From Draconibacterium sp. (GTDB taxonomy: Bacteria > Bacteroidota > Bacteroidia > Bacteroidales > Prolixibacteraceae): a stretch of DNA of 8,289 nucleotides. The stretch lies in assembly GCA_030595485.1 (NCBI GenBank), contig JAUVDE010000138.1, positions 1 through 8,289 of the forward strand. Reading direction: 5' to 3'. Of this stretch, positions 1 through 7,721 are shown piece by piece. How positions within the stretch are numbered: position 1 is the first letter of the stretch; each line of letters begins with the position of its first letter. The notes beneath the pieces are model-generated. The model made no database searches, had not been told where the DNA came from, and was given only the letters and a program-made list of their open reading frames with translations. The translations under genes were made by a program, and so were the position numbers.

Positions 1-172
1 AAAAGAAATGACATCTGAAGATGCAACTTTTCACCCCGTTGTTCCCAAAGCAGTTAATATAATCGACTGGTTAAAATACACCAAACCCGAAGTTTATCAG
101 GAAATGTTAAACGGCAAGGAAGTTGGATTTCAGAAATATGGCAAGCTCTATAGAAAACAAATAAACAATTAA
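1..172 (+). CDS. C-terminal end of an unidentified protein (5' truncated by window edge)
   Basis: The frame beginning at base 2 is open from the window edge to a TAA at 170-172 and gives 56 C-terminal residues. I do not recognise the family. The visible part is hydrophilic and probably mostly helical, with a W-L-K segment followed by a Lys/Glu/Tyr-rich tail (ending Y-R-K-Q-I-N-N). It has no membrane segment and no cysteine. Its reality is supported by codon use like the downstream genes and by the spacing: its stop codon is followed by one base and then the ATG of sulfatase A, so the two genes are almost certainly co-transcribed and perhaps translationally coupled. By context it is likely another enzyme or accessory protein of the same glycan locus, but the tail alone does not show a function. 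Confidence 0.75.
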   Translation, partial: KEMTSEDATFHPVVPKAVNIIDWLKYTKPEVYQEMLNGKEVGFQKYGKLYRKQINN

Positions 173-173
173 C

Positions 174-1577
174 ATGAAGCTAAAAGCGATAGTAATAACC
201 GGCCTGTTTTTGTTTTGCTTATCAGTAAGCTGGGCGGAGAAAAAGCCAAACATAATTTACATTCTTGCTGACGACCTTGGTTATGGCGATGTAGGATTTA
301 ATGGTGGAAACAAAATTTTAACTCCTACCCTTGACCAAATGGCAAATGAAGGGATGGTTTTTAACCGGCACTATTCGGGATCAACCGTTTGCGGCCCTTC
401 CCGTTCTTGTCTGATGCATGGCTTGCACACCGGAAACGCGCCGGTTCGTGAGAATCCACGCTGGACAAAAAGTGGTAAACCTGTTGATATGACTTTGGAA
501 GATGTTACCATAGCCGAAGAATTAAAAAGAGCCGGATATACAACAGCCGTGATTGGCAAATGGGGTCTCGCAGAAAACCTGGACGAAGGAATGCCGCTAA
601 AACAGGGTTTTGATTATTTTTATGGATTCTGTACACACGGTGCTGCGCATCATTATTATCCTGAAGAAATTTGGGAAAACAACCAACATATAAAGTTGGA
701 AGGCAATGTGATGATGGATAAAAAGGGCAAATACTCGCAGGATTTATTTATCGATAAAGCATTAAATTTTATTGAAGAAAACAAAACCAATCCATTCTTT
801 CTGTATTTCACACCTACCATTCCACACTATGAATTAACCGTGCCTGAAGAACACAAAGAGTATTATTCCAAACAAGACTGGCCATTACGAAAAATGAAAC
901 TCGGCCATTATCGCCACGATGAAAACGGCCATGTTACCTATGCATCAATGGTAACCAGATTGGATAAAGATATTAATCGGATTCTAGAGCAGTTAAAGAA
1001 ACTTGGAATTGATGAAAATACGCTGGTAATTTTCACTTCAGACAACGGACATGAATACGATAATGTAAAGAATGAATTTCTGAACAGCAATGGAAATTTC
1101 AGAGGAAAAAAACGAGATTTATACGAAGGAGGGATTCATGTTCCATTTGTAGCCCACTGGCCCGGCACGATAAAATCAGCTTCATCAACAAATCATATTT
1201 CAGCATTCTGGGACCTGTTGCCAACGGTATGCGATATTGCCGGAATCAAGCCTTCCGTTCAAACCGATGGTATTTCGTATCTTCCAGCACTAACAGGCAG
1301 AGAGAAAGATCAAAAAGAACATGATTATCTTTATTGGGAATTTAATGAAGGGCGGGGACCCATCCAGGCAGTTCTGAAAGACCAGTGGAAACTGGTAAAA
1401 TATTATGGTAAAAATGCGGAACTTTATAACTTAGACGAAGATATTTCGGAGCAAAAAAATATTGCCGGAAATTATCCTGACAAAACGAAACAACTAGAAC
1501 AACTGATGAATTCTGCCCGAACCGAACATCCTGAATTTCCGATTGAACCACATAGCCGACTGAAAAAGAAAAACTAA
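174..1577 (+). CDS. Sulfatase A: secreted family S1 (formylglycine-dependent) sulfatase
   Basis: This 467-residue enzyme is predicted to hydrolyse a sulfate ester, probably on a saccharide, in the periplasm. Residues 1-21 form a signal peptide with a likely signal peptidase I site after S-W-A21. Cys15 has no proper lipobox. The alkaline-phosphatase-like sulfatase fold is shown by the metal-binding Asp33-Asp34, the formylglycine site Cys73-G-P-S-R77 (codon at 390-392), Lys129 in G-K-W, His218 in I-P-H, Asp290-Asn291-Gly292, and Lys313 before the Y-E-G-G motif. A C-terminal subdomain begins near the H-D-Y-L-Y-W-E-F block at 383-390. Length is normal for S1. Oddities: Gly131 follows G-K-W where classical S1 enzymes have His, and the signature tail reads L-M-H-G instead of L-x-T-G. 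The chosen ATG is the only one that keeps the signal peptide. It is paralogous to the next two genes but the most diverged of the three. The S1 family is certain; substrate and subfamily are not assigned. Confidence 0.96.
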   Translation: MKLKAIVITGLFLFCLSVSWAEKKPNIIYILADDLGYGDVGFNGGNKILTPTLDQMANEGMVFNRHYSGSTVCGPSRSCLMHGLHTGNAPVRENPRWTKSGKPVDMTLEDVTIAEELKRAGYTTAVIGKWGLAENLDEGMPLKQGFDYFYGFCTHGAAHHYYPEEIWENNQHIKLEGNVMMDKKGKYSQDLFIDKALNFIEENKTNPFFLYFTPTIPHYELTVPEEHKEYYSKQDWPLRKMKLGHYRHDENGHVTYASMVTRLDKDINRILEQLKKLGIDENTLVIFTSDNGHEYDNVKNEFLNSNGNFRGKKRDLYEGGIHVPFVAHWPGTIKSASSTNHISAFWDLLPTVCDIAGIKPSVQTDGISYLPALTGREKDQKEHDYLYWEFNEGRGPIQAVLKDQWKLVKYYGKNAELYNLDEDISEQKNIAGNYPDKTKQLEQLMNSARTEHPEFPIEPHSRLKKKN

Positions 1578-1582
1578 ATAAT

Positions 1583-3019
1583 ATGAAACTAGCTAAGCTA
1601 ATTGTTCTTTCACTCATTTTAATTTTGATTGCCGGGGCGTGTAACAACTCCATCACAAAACAAGCACCCCAAAAACCCAATATCATTTTCATTCTTGCAG
1701 ATGATTTAGGTTATGGTGATATTAGTTGCCAGGGACAAACAAAATTTCAAACTCCAAACATCGACCAGCTGGCTGCCGGCGGAATGACTTTTACGCAACA
1801 CTACGCCGGTTCAACAGTTTGTTCTCCATCACGTTCAGTGCTTTTAACCGGACAACATACCGGGCACACACCCATTCGTGGAAACAAGCGAGATGACAAA
1901 GGCAATTGGCCAATTCCGGCAAAAGCCTTAACTGTTGCAGAAGTATTACAACAAAATGGTTATGTAACTGGCGCATTTGGTAAATGGGGATTAGGTTCTC
2001 CAGGCTCCCAAGGAGACCCAAACAAACAGGGATTCGATGAATTTTACGGTTACAACGATCAGACCTTGGCGCATAACTATTATCCGGCATTTTTAAATCA
2101 TAATCAAGATACAGTTTGGTTAGAGGACAATTCAGGAACCGGACAGGGAACTTACGCACCCATTCCAATTCACAAGCAAGCTTTAAAGTTTTTAGAGACC
2201 AACAAAGACAAGCCATTTTTCATGTATTACCCATCGGTAATTCCACATGCCGAGTTATTTGCTCCCGAGGAATACATTGAAAAATATCGTGGTAAATTTC
2301 TGCCTGAAAAAAACTATAAAGGTTCAGATGAAGGGCACCCTCGTTACAAAATTGGTGGTTACGGATCGCAACCCGAATCGCATGCAGCTTTTGCCGCCAT
2401 GGTGAATTTGCTGGACGACCAGGTGGGTGAAATCGTTGCCAAATTGAAAGAATTGGGGATTGAAGACAACACACTTATTGTTTTCTCCTCAGATAATGGG
2501 CCGCATTTGGAAGGTGGTGCCGACCCCGATTTTTTTGATAGTAACGGTCCTTACAAAGGTTACAAACGCGATTTGTATGAAGGAGGTATTCGCATGCCAA
2601 TGATTGCCTGGTGGCCGGGAAAAGTAAAAGCCGCTTCAAAATCAACCCACATTTCAGCTTTTTGGGACTTCCTGCCAACAGTTGCTGAAATAATTGGAGT
2701 CAAAGCTCCTGAAGATATTGATGGAATATCTTATCTGCCAAGTCTTTTAGGTACAGAGAATCAAGCCGAACACGACTATTTATATTGGGAGTTTCATGAG
2801 AAAAAAGGACGATTGGCTCTTCGACAGGGCGATTGGAAATTAATTCGTTATAATGTTTTTATTCCTGAAAAAACAACTACAGAACTTTATAATTTAGCAA
2901 ACGATATTGGAGAAGAAAAGAATGTGGCAGAACAGCATCTGGAAATCACGCAACGACTATTGAAATTGATGGAATCTGCAAGAACCAATTCAGAGGTATT
3001 TACATTTGAAAAGAAATAA
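1583..3019 (+). CDS. Sulfatase B: family S1 sulfatase, predicted lipoprotein
   Basis: This 478-residue S1 sulfatase begins with a hydrophobic stretch ending in a lipobox-like A-G-A-C20, so it is probably a lipoprotein. The residues after Cys20 (N-N-S-I-T-K) lack an acidic Bacteroidota surface-export signal, which leans towards a periplasm-facing anchor. Key residues: Asp40-Asp41, formylglycine site Cys80-S-P-S-R84 (codon at 1820-1822), Lys134 in G-K-W-G, His222 in I-P-H-A-E, Asp304-Asn305-Gly306, Lys328 before Y-E-G-G, and the C-terminal subdomain from about 397. As in sulfatases A and C, Gly136 replaces the usual His of G-K-W-H. It starts 5 bases after sulfatase A, with A/T-rich sequence and no Shine-Dalgarno before the ATG. 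It is very similar to sulfatase C along its whole length, including a shared G-G-Y-G-S-Q-P-E-S-H block at 258-267. Maturation requires anSME or FGE encoded elsewhere. Sulfated-sugar activity is inferred from context; the exact substrate is unknown. Confidence 0.96.
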   Translation: MKLAKLIVLSLILILIAGACNNSITKQAPQKPNIIFILADDLGYGDISCQGQTKFQTPNIDQLAAGGMTFTQHYAGSTVCSPSRSVLLTGQHTGHTPIRGNKRDDKGNWPIPAKALTVAEVLQQNGYVTGAFGKWGLGSPGSQGDPNKQGFDEFYGYNDQTLAHNYYPAFLNHNQDTVWLEDNSGTGQGTYAPIPIHKQALKFLETNKDKPFFMYYPSVIPHAELFAPEEYIEKYRGKFLPEKNYKGSDEGHPRYKIGGYGSQPESHAAFAAMVNLLDDQVGEIVAKLKELGIEDNTLIVFSSDNGPHLEGGADPDFFDSNGPYKGYKRDLYEGGIRMPMIAWWPGKVKAASKSTHISAFWDFLPTVAEIIGVKAPEDIDGISYLPSLLGTENQAEHDYLYWEFHEKKGRLALRQGDWKLIRYNVFIPEKTTTELYNLANDIGEEKNVAEQHLEITQRLLKLMESARTNSEVFTFEKK

Positions 3020-3030
3020 AAAATTATAAT

Positions 3031-4482
3031 ATGAAACTCATCACCCTTGCTTTGTTATTCGTACTAGCAATTACATCATGCACAAATTCAAAAGAAAATA
3101 AAAAAGAAAAGACTGCGGAAGCAAAACTCCCAAACATAGTCTACATTCTTGCCGACGATCTTGGTTATGCCGACTTAAGCTATAATGGTCAAACTAATTT
3201 TCAAACGCCAAATATTGACCAACTTGCCAAAAGCGGGATGAAATTCACACAGCATTATTCCGGTTCTACGGTATGTGCGCCTTCGCGTTCAGTATTAATG
3301 ACCGGACAACACACTGGGCATACATTTATACGCGGAAATAAAGAATGGAAGCCGGAAGGACAATATCCTCTGGAGGCAAAAGCTGTAACCATGGCTGAAG
3401 CTTTAAAAGAAGCAGGATATGCAACCGGCGGATTTGGGAAATGGGGATTAGGATATCCCGGTTCAGAGGGTGACCCAAACATGCAGGGATTTGATGAATT
3501 TTACGGATTTAATTGCCAACGCATAGGACACAATTATTATCCTTACCACATGTGGCACAATCAGGAAAAGATTATTCTTGAAGGAAATGCGGATAAAAAA
3601 ACAGAAGTTTATGGGCCCGAAATCATTCATGAACACGCCTTGAAATTTCTGGAGGATAATAAAGACAAACCGTTCTTTATGTACTATCCTTCCATTATTC
3701 CTCATGCCGAATTGTTTGCTCCCGAAGAATATATGGCAAAATACCGGGGGAAATTGGAGCCTGAACTTAACTATAAAGGTGTTGACGACGGTGAATATTA
3801 TAAATTAGGTGGTTACGGTTCGCAACCCGAGTCGCATGCGGCTTTTGCTGCTATGGTCGATTATTTAGACATGCAAGTGGGCGACATTGTTGCCAAACTA
3901 AAAGAACTGGGCGTTTATGATAACACGCTAATTATATTTACTTCTGATAATGGTCCGCACAAAGAGGGTGGTGCCGACCCGGATTACTTTAATTCAAATG
4001 GAGAATTTAAAGGTTACAAACGCGATTTATACGAAGGTGGAATACGTGTTCCGATGATTGCCGTTTGGGATGGAAGAATTGCTGCCGGAACTGAATCAGA
4101 CCATCCTTCTGCTTTTTGGGATGTATTTCCAACTATAGCTGAAATGACCGGTATTTCAACTCCTGCTGATATTGATGGCATTTCATTTTTACCAACACTT
4201 TTAGGGAAAGAACAGCCGAAGCATGATTATTTATACTGGGAGTTTCACGAACGTGGGGGAAGACAAGCGTTACGTAAAGGTGACTGGAAACTGGTGCGTT
4301 ACAACGTTTTAAATCCTGATAAAATAACCACCGAATTGTACAATATAGTTGCTGATATTGGCGAAGAAAATAATCTGGCTGAAAAGCATCCTGAAAAAGT
4401 AGAAGAGTTGATGAACTTGATGAACAATGCGCGCACAGAATCGAAAGTTTATACTTTTAAATCAAAAACGATTATTAAATAA
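3031..4482 (+). CDS. Sulfatase C: family S1 sulfatase, predicted lipoprotein, close paralogue of B
   Basis: This 483-residue S1 sulfatase has a signal sequence ending in the lipobox I-T-S-C17, followed by a Lys/Glu/Asn-rich linker to about residue 32, as expected for a tethered lipoprotein. Key residues: Asp42-Asp43, formylglycine site Cys82-A-P-S-R86 (codon at 3274-3276), Lys137 in G-K-W-G, His225 in I-P-H-A-E, Asp306-Asn307-Gly308, Lys330 before Y-E-G-G, and the C-terminal subdomain from about 398. It matches sulfatase B at clearly more than half of positions by eye, with no large insertion or deletion, so the pair arose by tandem duplication. Notable differences from B lie in the N-terminal linker and in the segment after Y-E-G-G-I-R (I-A-V-W-D-G against I-A-W-W-P-G). 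It starts 11 bases after B, with TTATAAT immediately before the ATG. Gly139 replaces the usual His of G-K-W-H. The family is certain; the substrate is not. Confidence 0.96.
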   Translation: MKLITLALLFVLAITSCTNSKENKKEKTAEAKLPNIVYILADDLGYADLSYNGQTNFQTPNIDQLAKSGMKFTQHYSGSTVCAPSRSVLMTGQHTGHTFIRGNKEWKPEGQYPLEAKAVTMAEALKEAGYATGGFGKWGLGYPGSEGDPNMQGFDEFYGFNCQRIGHNYYPYHMWHNQEKIILEGNADKKTEVYGPEIIHEHALKFLEDNKDKPFFMYYPSIIPHAELFAPEEYMAKYRGKLEPELNYKGVDDGEYYKLGGYGSQPESHAAFAAMVDYLDMQVGDIVAKLKELGVYDNTLIIFTSDNGPHKEGGADPDYFNSNGEFKGYKRDLYEGGIRVPMIAVWDGRIAAGTESDHPSAFWDVFPTIAEMTGISTPADIDGISFLPTLLGKEQPKHDYLYWEFHERGGRQALRKGDWKLVRYNVLNPDKITTELYNIVADIGEENNLAEKHPEKVEELMNLMNNARTESKVYTFKSKTIIK

Positions 4483-4557
4483 AGTCAAAAGCATATCAAT
4501 ACATATTTGGTATTACTTTGTCGCAAATCAAACAATGTTAAGATTAAAACAAGTACA
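4483..4557 (+). promoter_or_regulatory. 75-base intergenic gap before the GH2 gene, with a weak promoter-like element
   Basis: This is the only intergenic space above about 25 bases. It is A/T-rich and contains TTACTTTG at 4513-4520, one mismatch from the Bacteroidota -7 consensus TAnnTTTG. No convincing TTTG -33 element lies at the right distance upstream. A 5-bp inverted repeat (AATAC 4498-4502, GTATT 4510-4514) overlaps the region but is too weak for a terminator and has no T-run. An internal promoter allowing separate expression of the GH2 gene is possible but poorly supported. Confidence 0.2.
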
Positions 4558-7500
4558 ATGAATAGAATTCTTACACTCCTGCTAATTTCCCTCTTTCAAA
4601 TTTCAGCTTTTGCCCAAAACGACTGGGAAAACGAACAAGTTATCGGTATCAACAAAGAACCGGTTCACGCCACTTTTTATCCGCTCAGTTCGGTTGATGA
4701 GGCTTTTTCTGATGGAATGAAATCGGAGTGGGTGCAAATGCTAAACGGAACCTGGAAATTTAATTGGGTACCAAATGTTACCGACCGTCCTTTGGACTTT
4801 TTCCAGACTAATTTCGATACCTCATCGTGGAATGATATTCTGGTACCGGGCAACTGGCAAATGCATGGTTACGGAACGCCAATTTATACCAACATAAAAT
4901 ATCCCTTCGATAAAAACCCGCCTAAAATTGGTGGAATTAATGGCAACCCGGTGGGTTCGTACATTCGTTCGTTTACCGTTCCAGAAAACTGGGATGAGCG
5001 AGAAATATTTATTCATTTCGATGGAGTTTGCTCGGCTTTTTACATTTGGGTGAATGGCGAGAAAGTAGGTTATAGCCAGGGAAGCCGCACTCCTGCAGAA
5101 TTTAACCTAACAAAATATTTGAAAAAAGGAGATAACAAAATTGCCATGCAGGTTTTCCGCTGGAGCGATGGTAGTTATCTGGAAGACCAGGACGGCTGGC
5201 GTTTAAGTGGAATCTTCCGCGATGTGTATTTATACTCAACACCCTTAACTCAAATCCAGGATTTCTTTGTAACAACCGATTTGGATGAAGATTACAACAA
5301 CGCCGTTATTTCAGCAAAAATTAACCTGAAAAACTATGCTAAAAAGACTTTCATAAATGGTTCGGTTGAGTTCAAATTAATGGATTTGGATGGAAAAGAG
5401 ATTGAGGTGGATGGTGAACTTGCGAAAACAATTTCAGCACTAAAACTGGGTGAGAATAAAGAACTAATTATTCGCGGAAAAGTTACCAATCCATTGAAAT
5501 GGACACATGAAACACCCAACCTGTATAAAGTTGCTATTATACTTAAAAATAGTAAAAATGAAATTACTGAAGTAGTCGCTTGCAATACCGGTTTCCGCGA
5601 GATTGAGATAAAAAACCGTGAAGTTTTGCTGAATGGCAAACCTGTAATGTTTAAAGGTGTAAACAAGGTAGAACACCACCCAGTTCATGGAAAAATGATT
5701 ACCCGCGAGTGGTTGGAAAAAGAGGTGTTGATTATGAAACAATACAACATTAATTCCATCCGTCCCGCTCATTATCCGCACGACCCTTATTTATATGAGT
5801 TGTGCGATAAATACGGAATTCTATTACTCGACGAAGCAAATGTTGAATCACACGGTATGCGTTATGGCGAGGAGTCACTGGCAAAAGACCCGGCATGGGA
5901 GAAAGCACATGTTCAGCGTTGCCGTTCAATGATTCAGCGCGATAAAAACCACCCAAGTGTGGTGATGTGGTCGCATGGTAATGAAGCCGGAAACGGAGTT
6001 AATCTTGTTGCCATGAACGATGAAGCTCATCGTTTAGACCCAACGCGACCAACGCATTACCATTTTGCAGAGCTACCAATTTCTTCGGACGTAATTGGCG
6101 GTTGGAAACGTGGTAATGGTCCGGTGTGGCAAGGGCGTTATTTAGAGGTAGCAGACTTGTACAAATACGAAACGGCAGCAGATTCTCGCCCATTTATATT
6201 GAATGAATACGCCCACGCTATGGGAAATGCCATGGGAAACTTACAGGAATACATGGAAGCTTTCGAAGAAGTAGACGGTTTGATTGGCGGACATATTTGG
6301 GACTGGGTTGACCAGGGAATTCTGCAACTTACCGATGATGGCGAAGAATGGTATGCCTATGGTGGCGACTTCGGCGATACTCCCAACGACAAAAATTTCT
6401 GCTTAAACGGAATTGTACTGCCCGACCTTGGAATTACACCAAAAACAATTGAAGTAAAACGTGTTTACCAAAACATTGGATTTAAACTGAATGATAAAAA
6501 AGGTTCGCTTACCATCACCAATAAAAACCAGCATATTACGTTGGATGGAGTTGCTTTTTTCTGGCAAGTTTTAGAAAACGGGAAAGCTATAAACCAAGGG
6601 GATTTCAAAGCAAATGTTGCAGCCGGATTAAGTGAAAACTACAAAGTTCCTGTTGACGGCATTCATTTCAAAAAAGACAAAGAATACTTGCTAAATATTT
6701 CGGCAAAACTAAACGACGATTGCAGCTGGGCTGATGCCGGTCATGAAATTGCATTCGACCAATTCATTCTGAAAGAATGGAGTTTTGAACCGGAGATGTT
6801 GGTTTCAAATCAGGAAATGACTACGACTCAAAATGATGAATTTGTAGAAATTGTAGGTGATGACTTTTCTTTCAAATTCAATAAAAAAAGCGGAAGCATT
6901 TCAGAATATAAAATAGCTGGAAAAAACTTGATTGAGCAGGGGCCAAAACTAAATGTTTGGCGTGCACCAACCGACAACGATGGTTCGTATTTCCCCGATG
7001 GGACTAATAAACGCCAATGTAAACTTTGGTTAAACGCCGGATTAAAAGATATGCAAAGCCAAATTGAAAGCTTTGAAATGACTAGCTCTGGAAGTGGAAA
7101 AGCTGTCTTTACTACCAGTTACCTGGCTGCCAACAACGATAAAACTTCAGGCTTTAATTATACCGTTGATTATGCTGTTTTTGCCGATGGACATTTTACG
7201 ATGAACGCCAAAATTGAACCCTTTGGCGATCTTCCAAACTTGCCACGTTTGGGTTATCAATTAGTATTTACCGACGAATTTAACGGATTCGAATGGTACG
7301 GACGAGGACCCCACGAAAGCTATAACGACCGCAAAGTTGGCGCCTTAATTGGTAATTACGCCGGAACCGTTGACGAGCAATTTAATTACTACGTTGTTCC
7401 GCAGGAAAACGGGAATAAAACAGATGTGCGTTGGGCAACACTTACCAACGAAAAAGGTATTGGATTAAGAGTTTCTGGTAGTACACCAATTGAAACTTCG

Positions 7501-7698
7501 GTTCATCATTTTAGTACCGAAGCTTTGTCGAATGCTCTTCATACTTATGAACTGGAAAAAGAGGATAAAACATACTGGAATATAGATTACCGTCAAGGCG
7601 GTTTAGGAGGAAACAGTTGTGGACCTCAGCCGCTTGAAAAATATCTGTTAAAACCTCTTCCTGTGGAATTTTCGCTTACTTTTGAACCTATAAAATAA
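4558..7698 (+). CDS. Secreted GH2 glycoside hydrolase, LacZ-type beta-galactosidase-like
   Basis: This 1046-residue retaining glycoside hydrolase is predicted to release a terminal sugar, most likely beta-galactose or a close relative, from the desulfated oligosaccharide. The ATG at 4558 is preferred over an in-frame TTG at 4507 because it opens directly into a signal peptide cleaved after A-F-A19, giving periplasmic export. The LacZ five-domain plan is complete: jelly-roll about 45-225, Ig-like 227-342, TIM barrel 344-640, Ig-like 645-745, and the C-terminal beta-sandwich 770-1044 with R-A-P-T-D-N-D. Visible residues are acid/base Glu476 (H-G-N-E), nucleophile Glu550 (L-N-E-Y-A-H), magnesium-site Glu430 and His432, and the galactose-pocket residues Asn112, Asp212, His405, His553, Trp581, Phe614 and Asn617, all conserved against E. 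coli LacZ. Departures are Val371 at LacZ His357 and Cys1021 at LacZ Trp999. The gene lies 75 bases after sulfatase C. The fold and class are secure; galactose specificity is likely but unproven. Confidence 0.95.
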   Translation: MNRILTLLLISLFQISAFAQNDWENEQVIGINKEPVHATFYPLSSVDEAFSDGMKSEWVQMLNGTWKFNWVPNVTDRPLDFFQTNFDTSSWNDILVPGNWQMHGYGTPIYTNIKYPFDKNPPKIGGINGNPVGSYIRSFTVPENWDEREIFIHFDGVCSAFYIWVNGEKVGYSQGSRTPAEFNLTKYLKKGDNKIAMQVFRWSDGSYLEDQDGWRLSGIFRDVYLYSTPLTQIQDFFVTTDLDEDYNNAVISAKINLKNYAKKTFINGSVEFKLMDLDGKEIEVDGELAKTISALKLGENKELIIRGKVTNPLKWTHETPNLYKVAIILKNSKNEITEVVACNTGFREIEIKNREVLLNGKPVMFKGVNKVEHHPVHGKMITREWLEKEVLIMKQYNINSIRPAHYPHDPYLYELCDKYGILLLDEANVESHGMRYGEESLAKDPAWEKAHVQRCRSMIQRDKNHPSVVMWSHGNEAGNGVNLVAMNDEAHRLDPTRPTHYHFAELPISSDVIGGWKRGNGPVWQGRYLEVADLYKYETAADSRPFILNEYAHAMGNAMGNLQEYMEAFEEVDGLIGGHIWDWVDQGILQLTDDGEEWYAYGGDFGDTPNDKNFCLNGIVLPDLGITPKTIEVKRVYQNIGFKLNDKKGSLTITNKNQHITLDGVAFFWQVLENGKAINQGDFKANVAAGLSENYKVPVDGIHFKKDKEYLLNISAKLNDDCSWADAGHEIAFDQFILKEWSFEPEMLVSNQEMTTTQNDEFVEIVGDDFSFKFNKKSGSISEYKIAGKNLIEQGPKLNVWRAPTDNDGSYFPDGTNKRQCKLWLNAGLKDMQSQIESFEMTSSGSGKAVFTTSYLAANNDKTSGFNYTVDYAVFADGHFTMNAKIEPFGDLPNLPRLGYQLVFTDEFNGFEWYGRGPHESYNDRKVGALIGNYAGTVDEQFNYYVVPQENGNKTDVRWATLTNEKGIGLRVSGSTPIETSVHHFSTEALSNALHTYELEKEDKTYWNIDYRQGGLGGNSCGPQPLEKYLLKPLPVEFSLTFEPIK

Positions 7699-7721
7699 CC
7701 AGTCTAAAAAATTCTACTGAT

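Noticed and set aside
1106..1112. Run of seven A residues in sulfatase A resembling a -1 slippery site
   Set aside because: The zero frame across it encodes the conserved Lys-Lys-Arg-Asp-Leu-Tyr-Glu-Gly-Gly motif and continues to a normal C-terminus, so no frameshift is needed.
1342..2678. Minus-strand open frames opposite sulfatases A and B (1342-1692, 1791-2216, 2220-2474, 2475-2678)
   Set aside because: They lie opposite strongly conserved sulfatase coding sequence, have low-complexity or Cys/Arg-rich translations with no domain, and show no start context or operon logic.
1583..4482. Near-repeat at DNA level between sulfatases B and C as a possible recombination repeat
   Set aside because: The similarity follows protein conservation with many synonymous differences, so it reflects an older gene duplication and not a recent direct repeat.
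4498..4514. Hairpin (AATAC/GTATT) after sulfatase C considered as a terminator
   Set aside because: The stem is only 5 bp and A/T-rich, the loop is 7 bases, and no T-run follows.
4507..4557. In-frame TTG extension of the GH2 gene adding 17 N-terminal residues
   Set aside because: The extension is hydrophilic and would bury the clear signal peptide that begins at the ATG at 4558; TTG starts are also uncommon.
5334..5781. Two overlapping minus-strand open frames opposite the GH2 gene
   Set aside because: They overlap each other in different frames and mirror the GH2 coding sequence; the translations show no recognisable motif.
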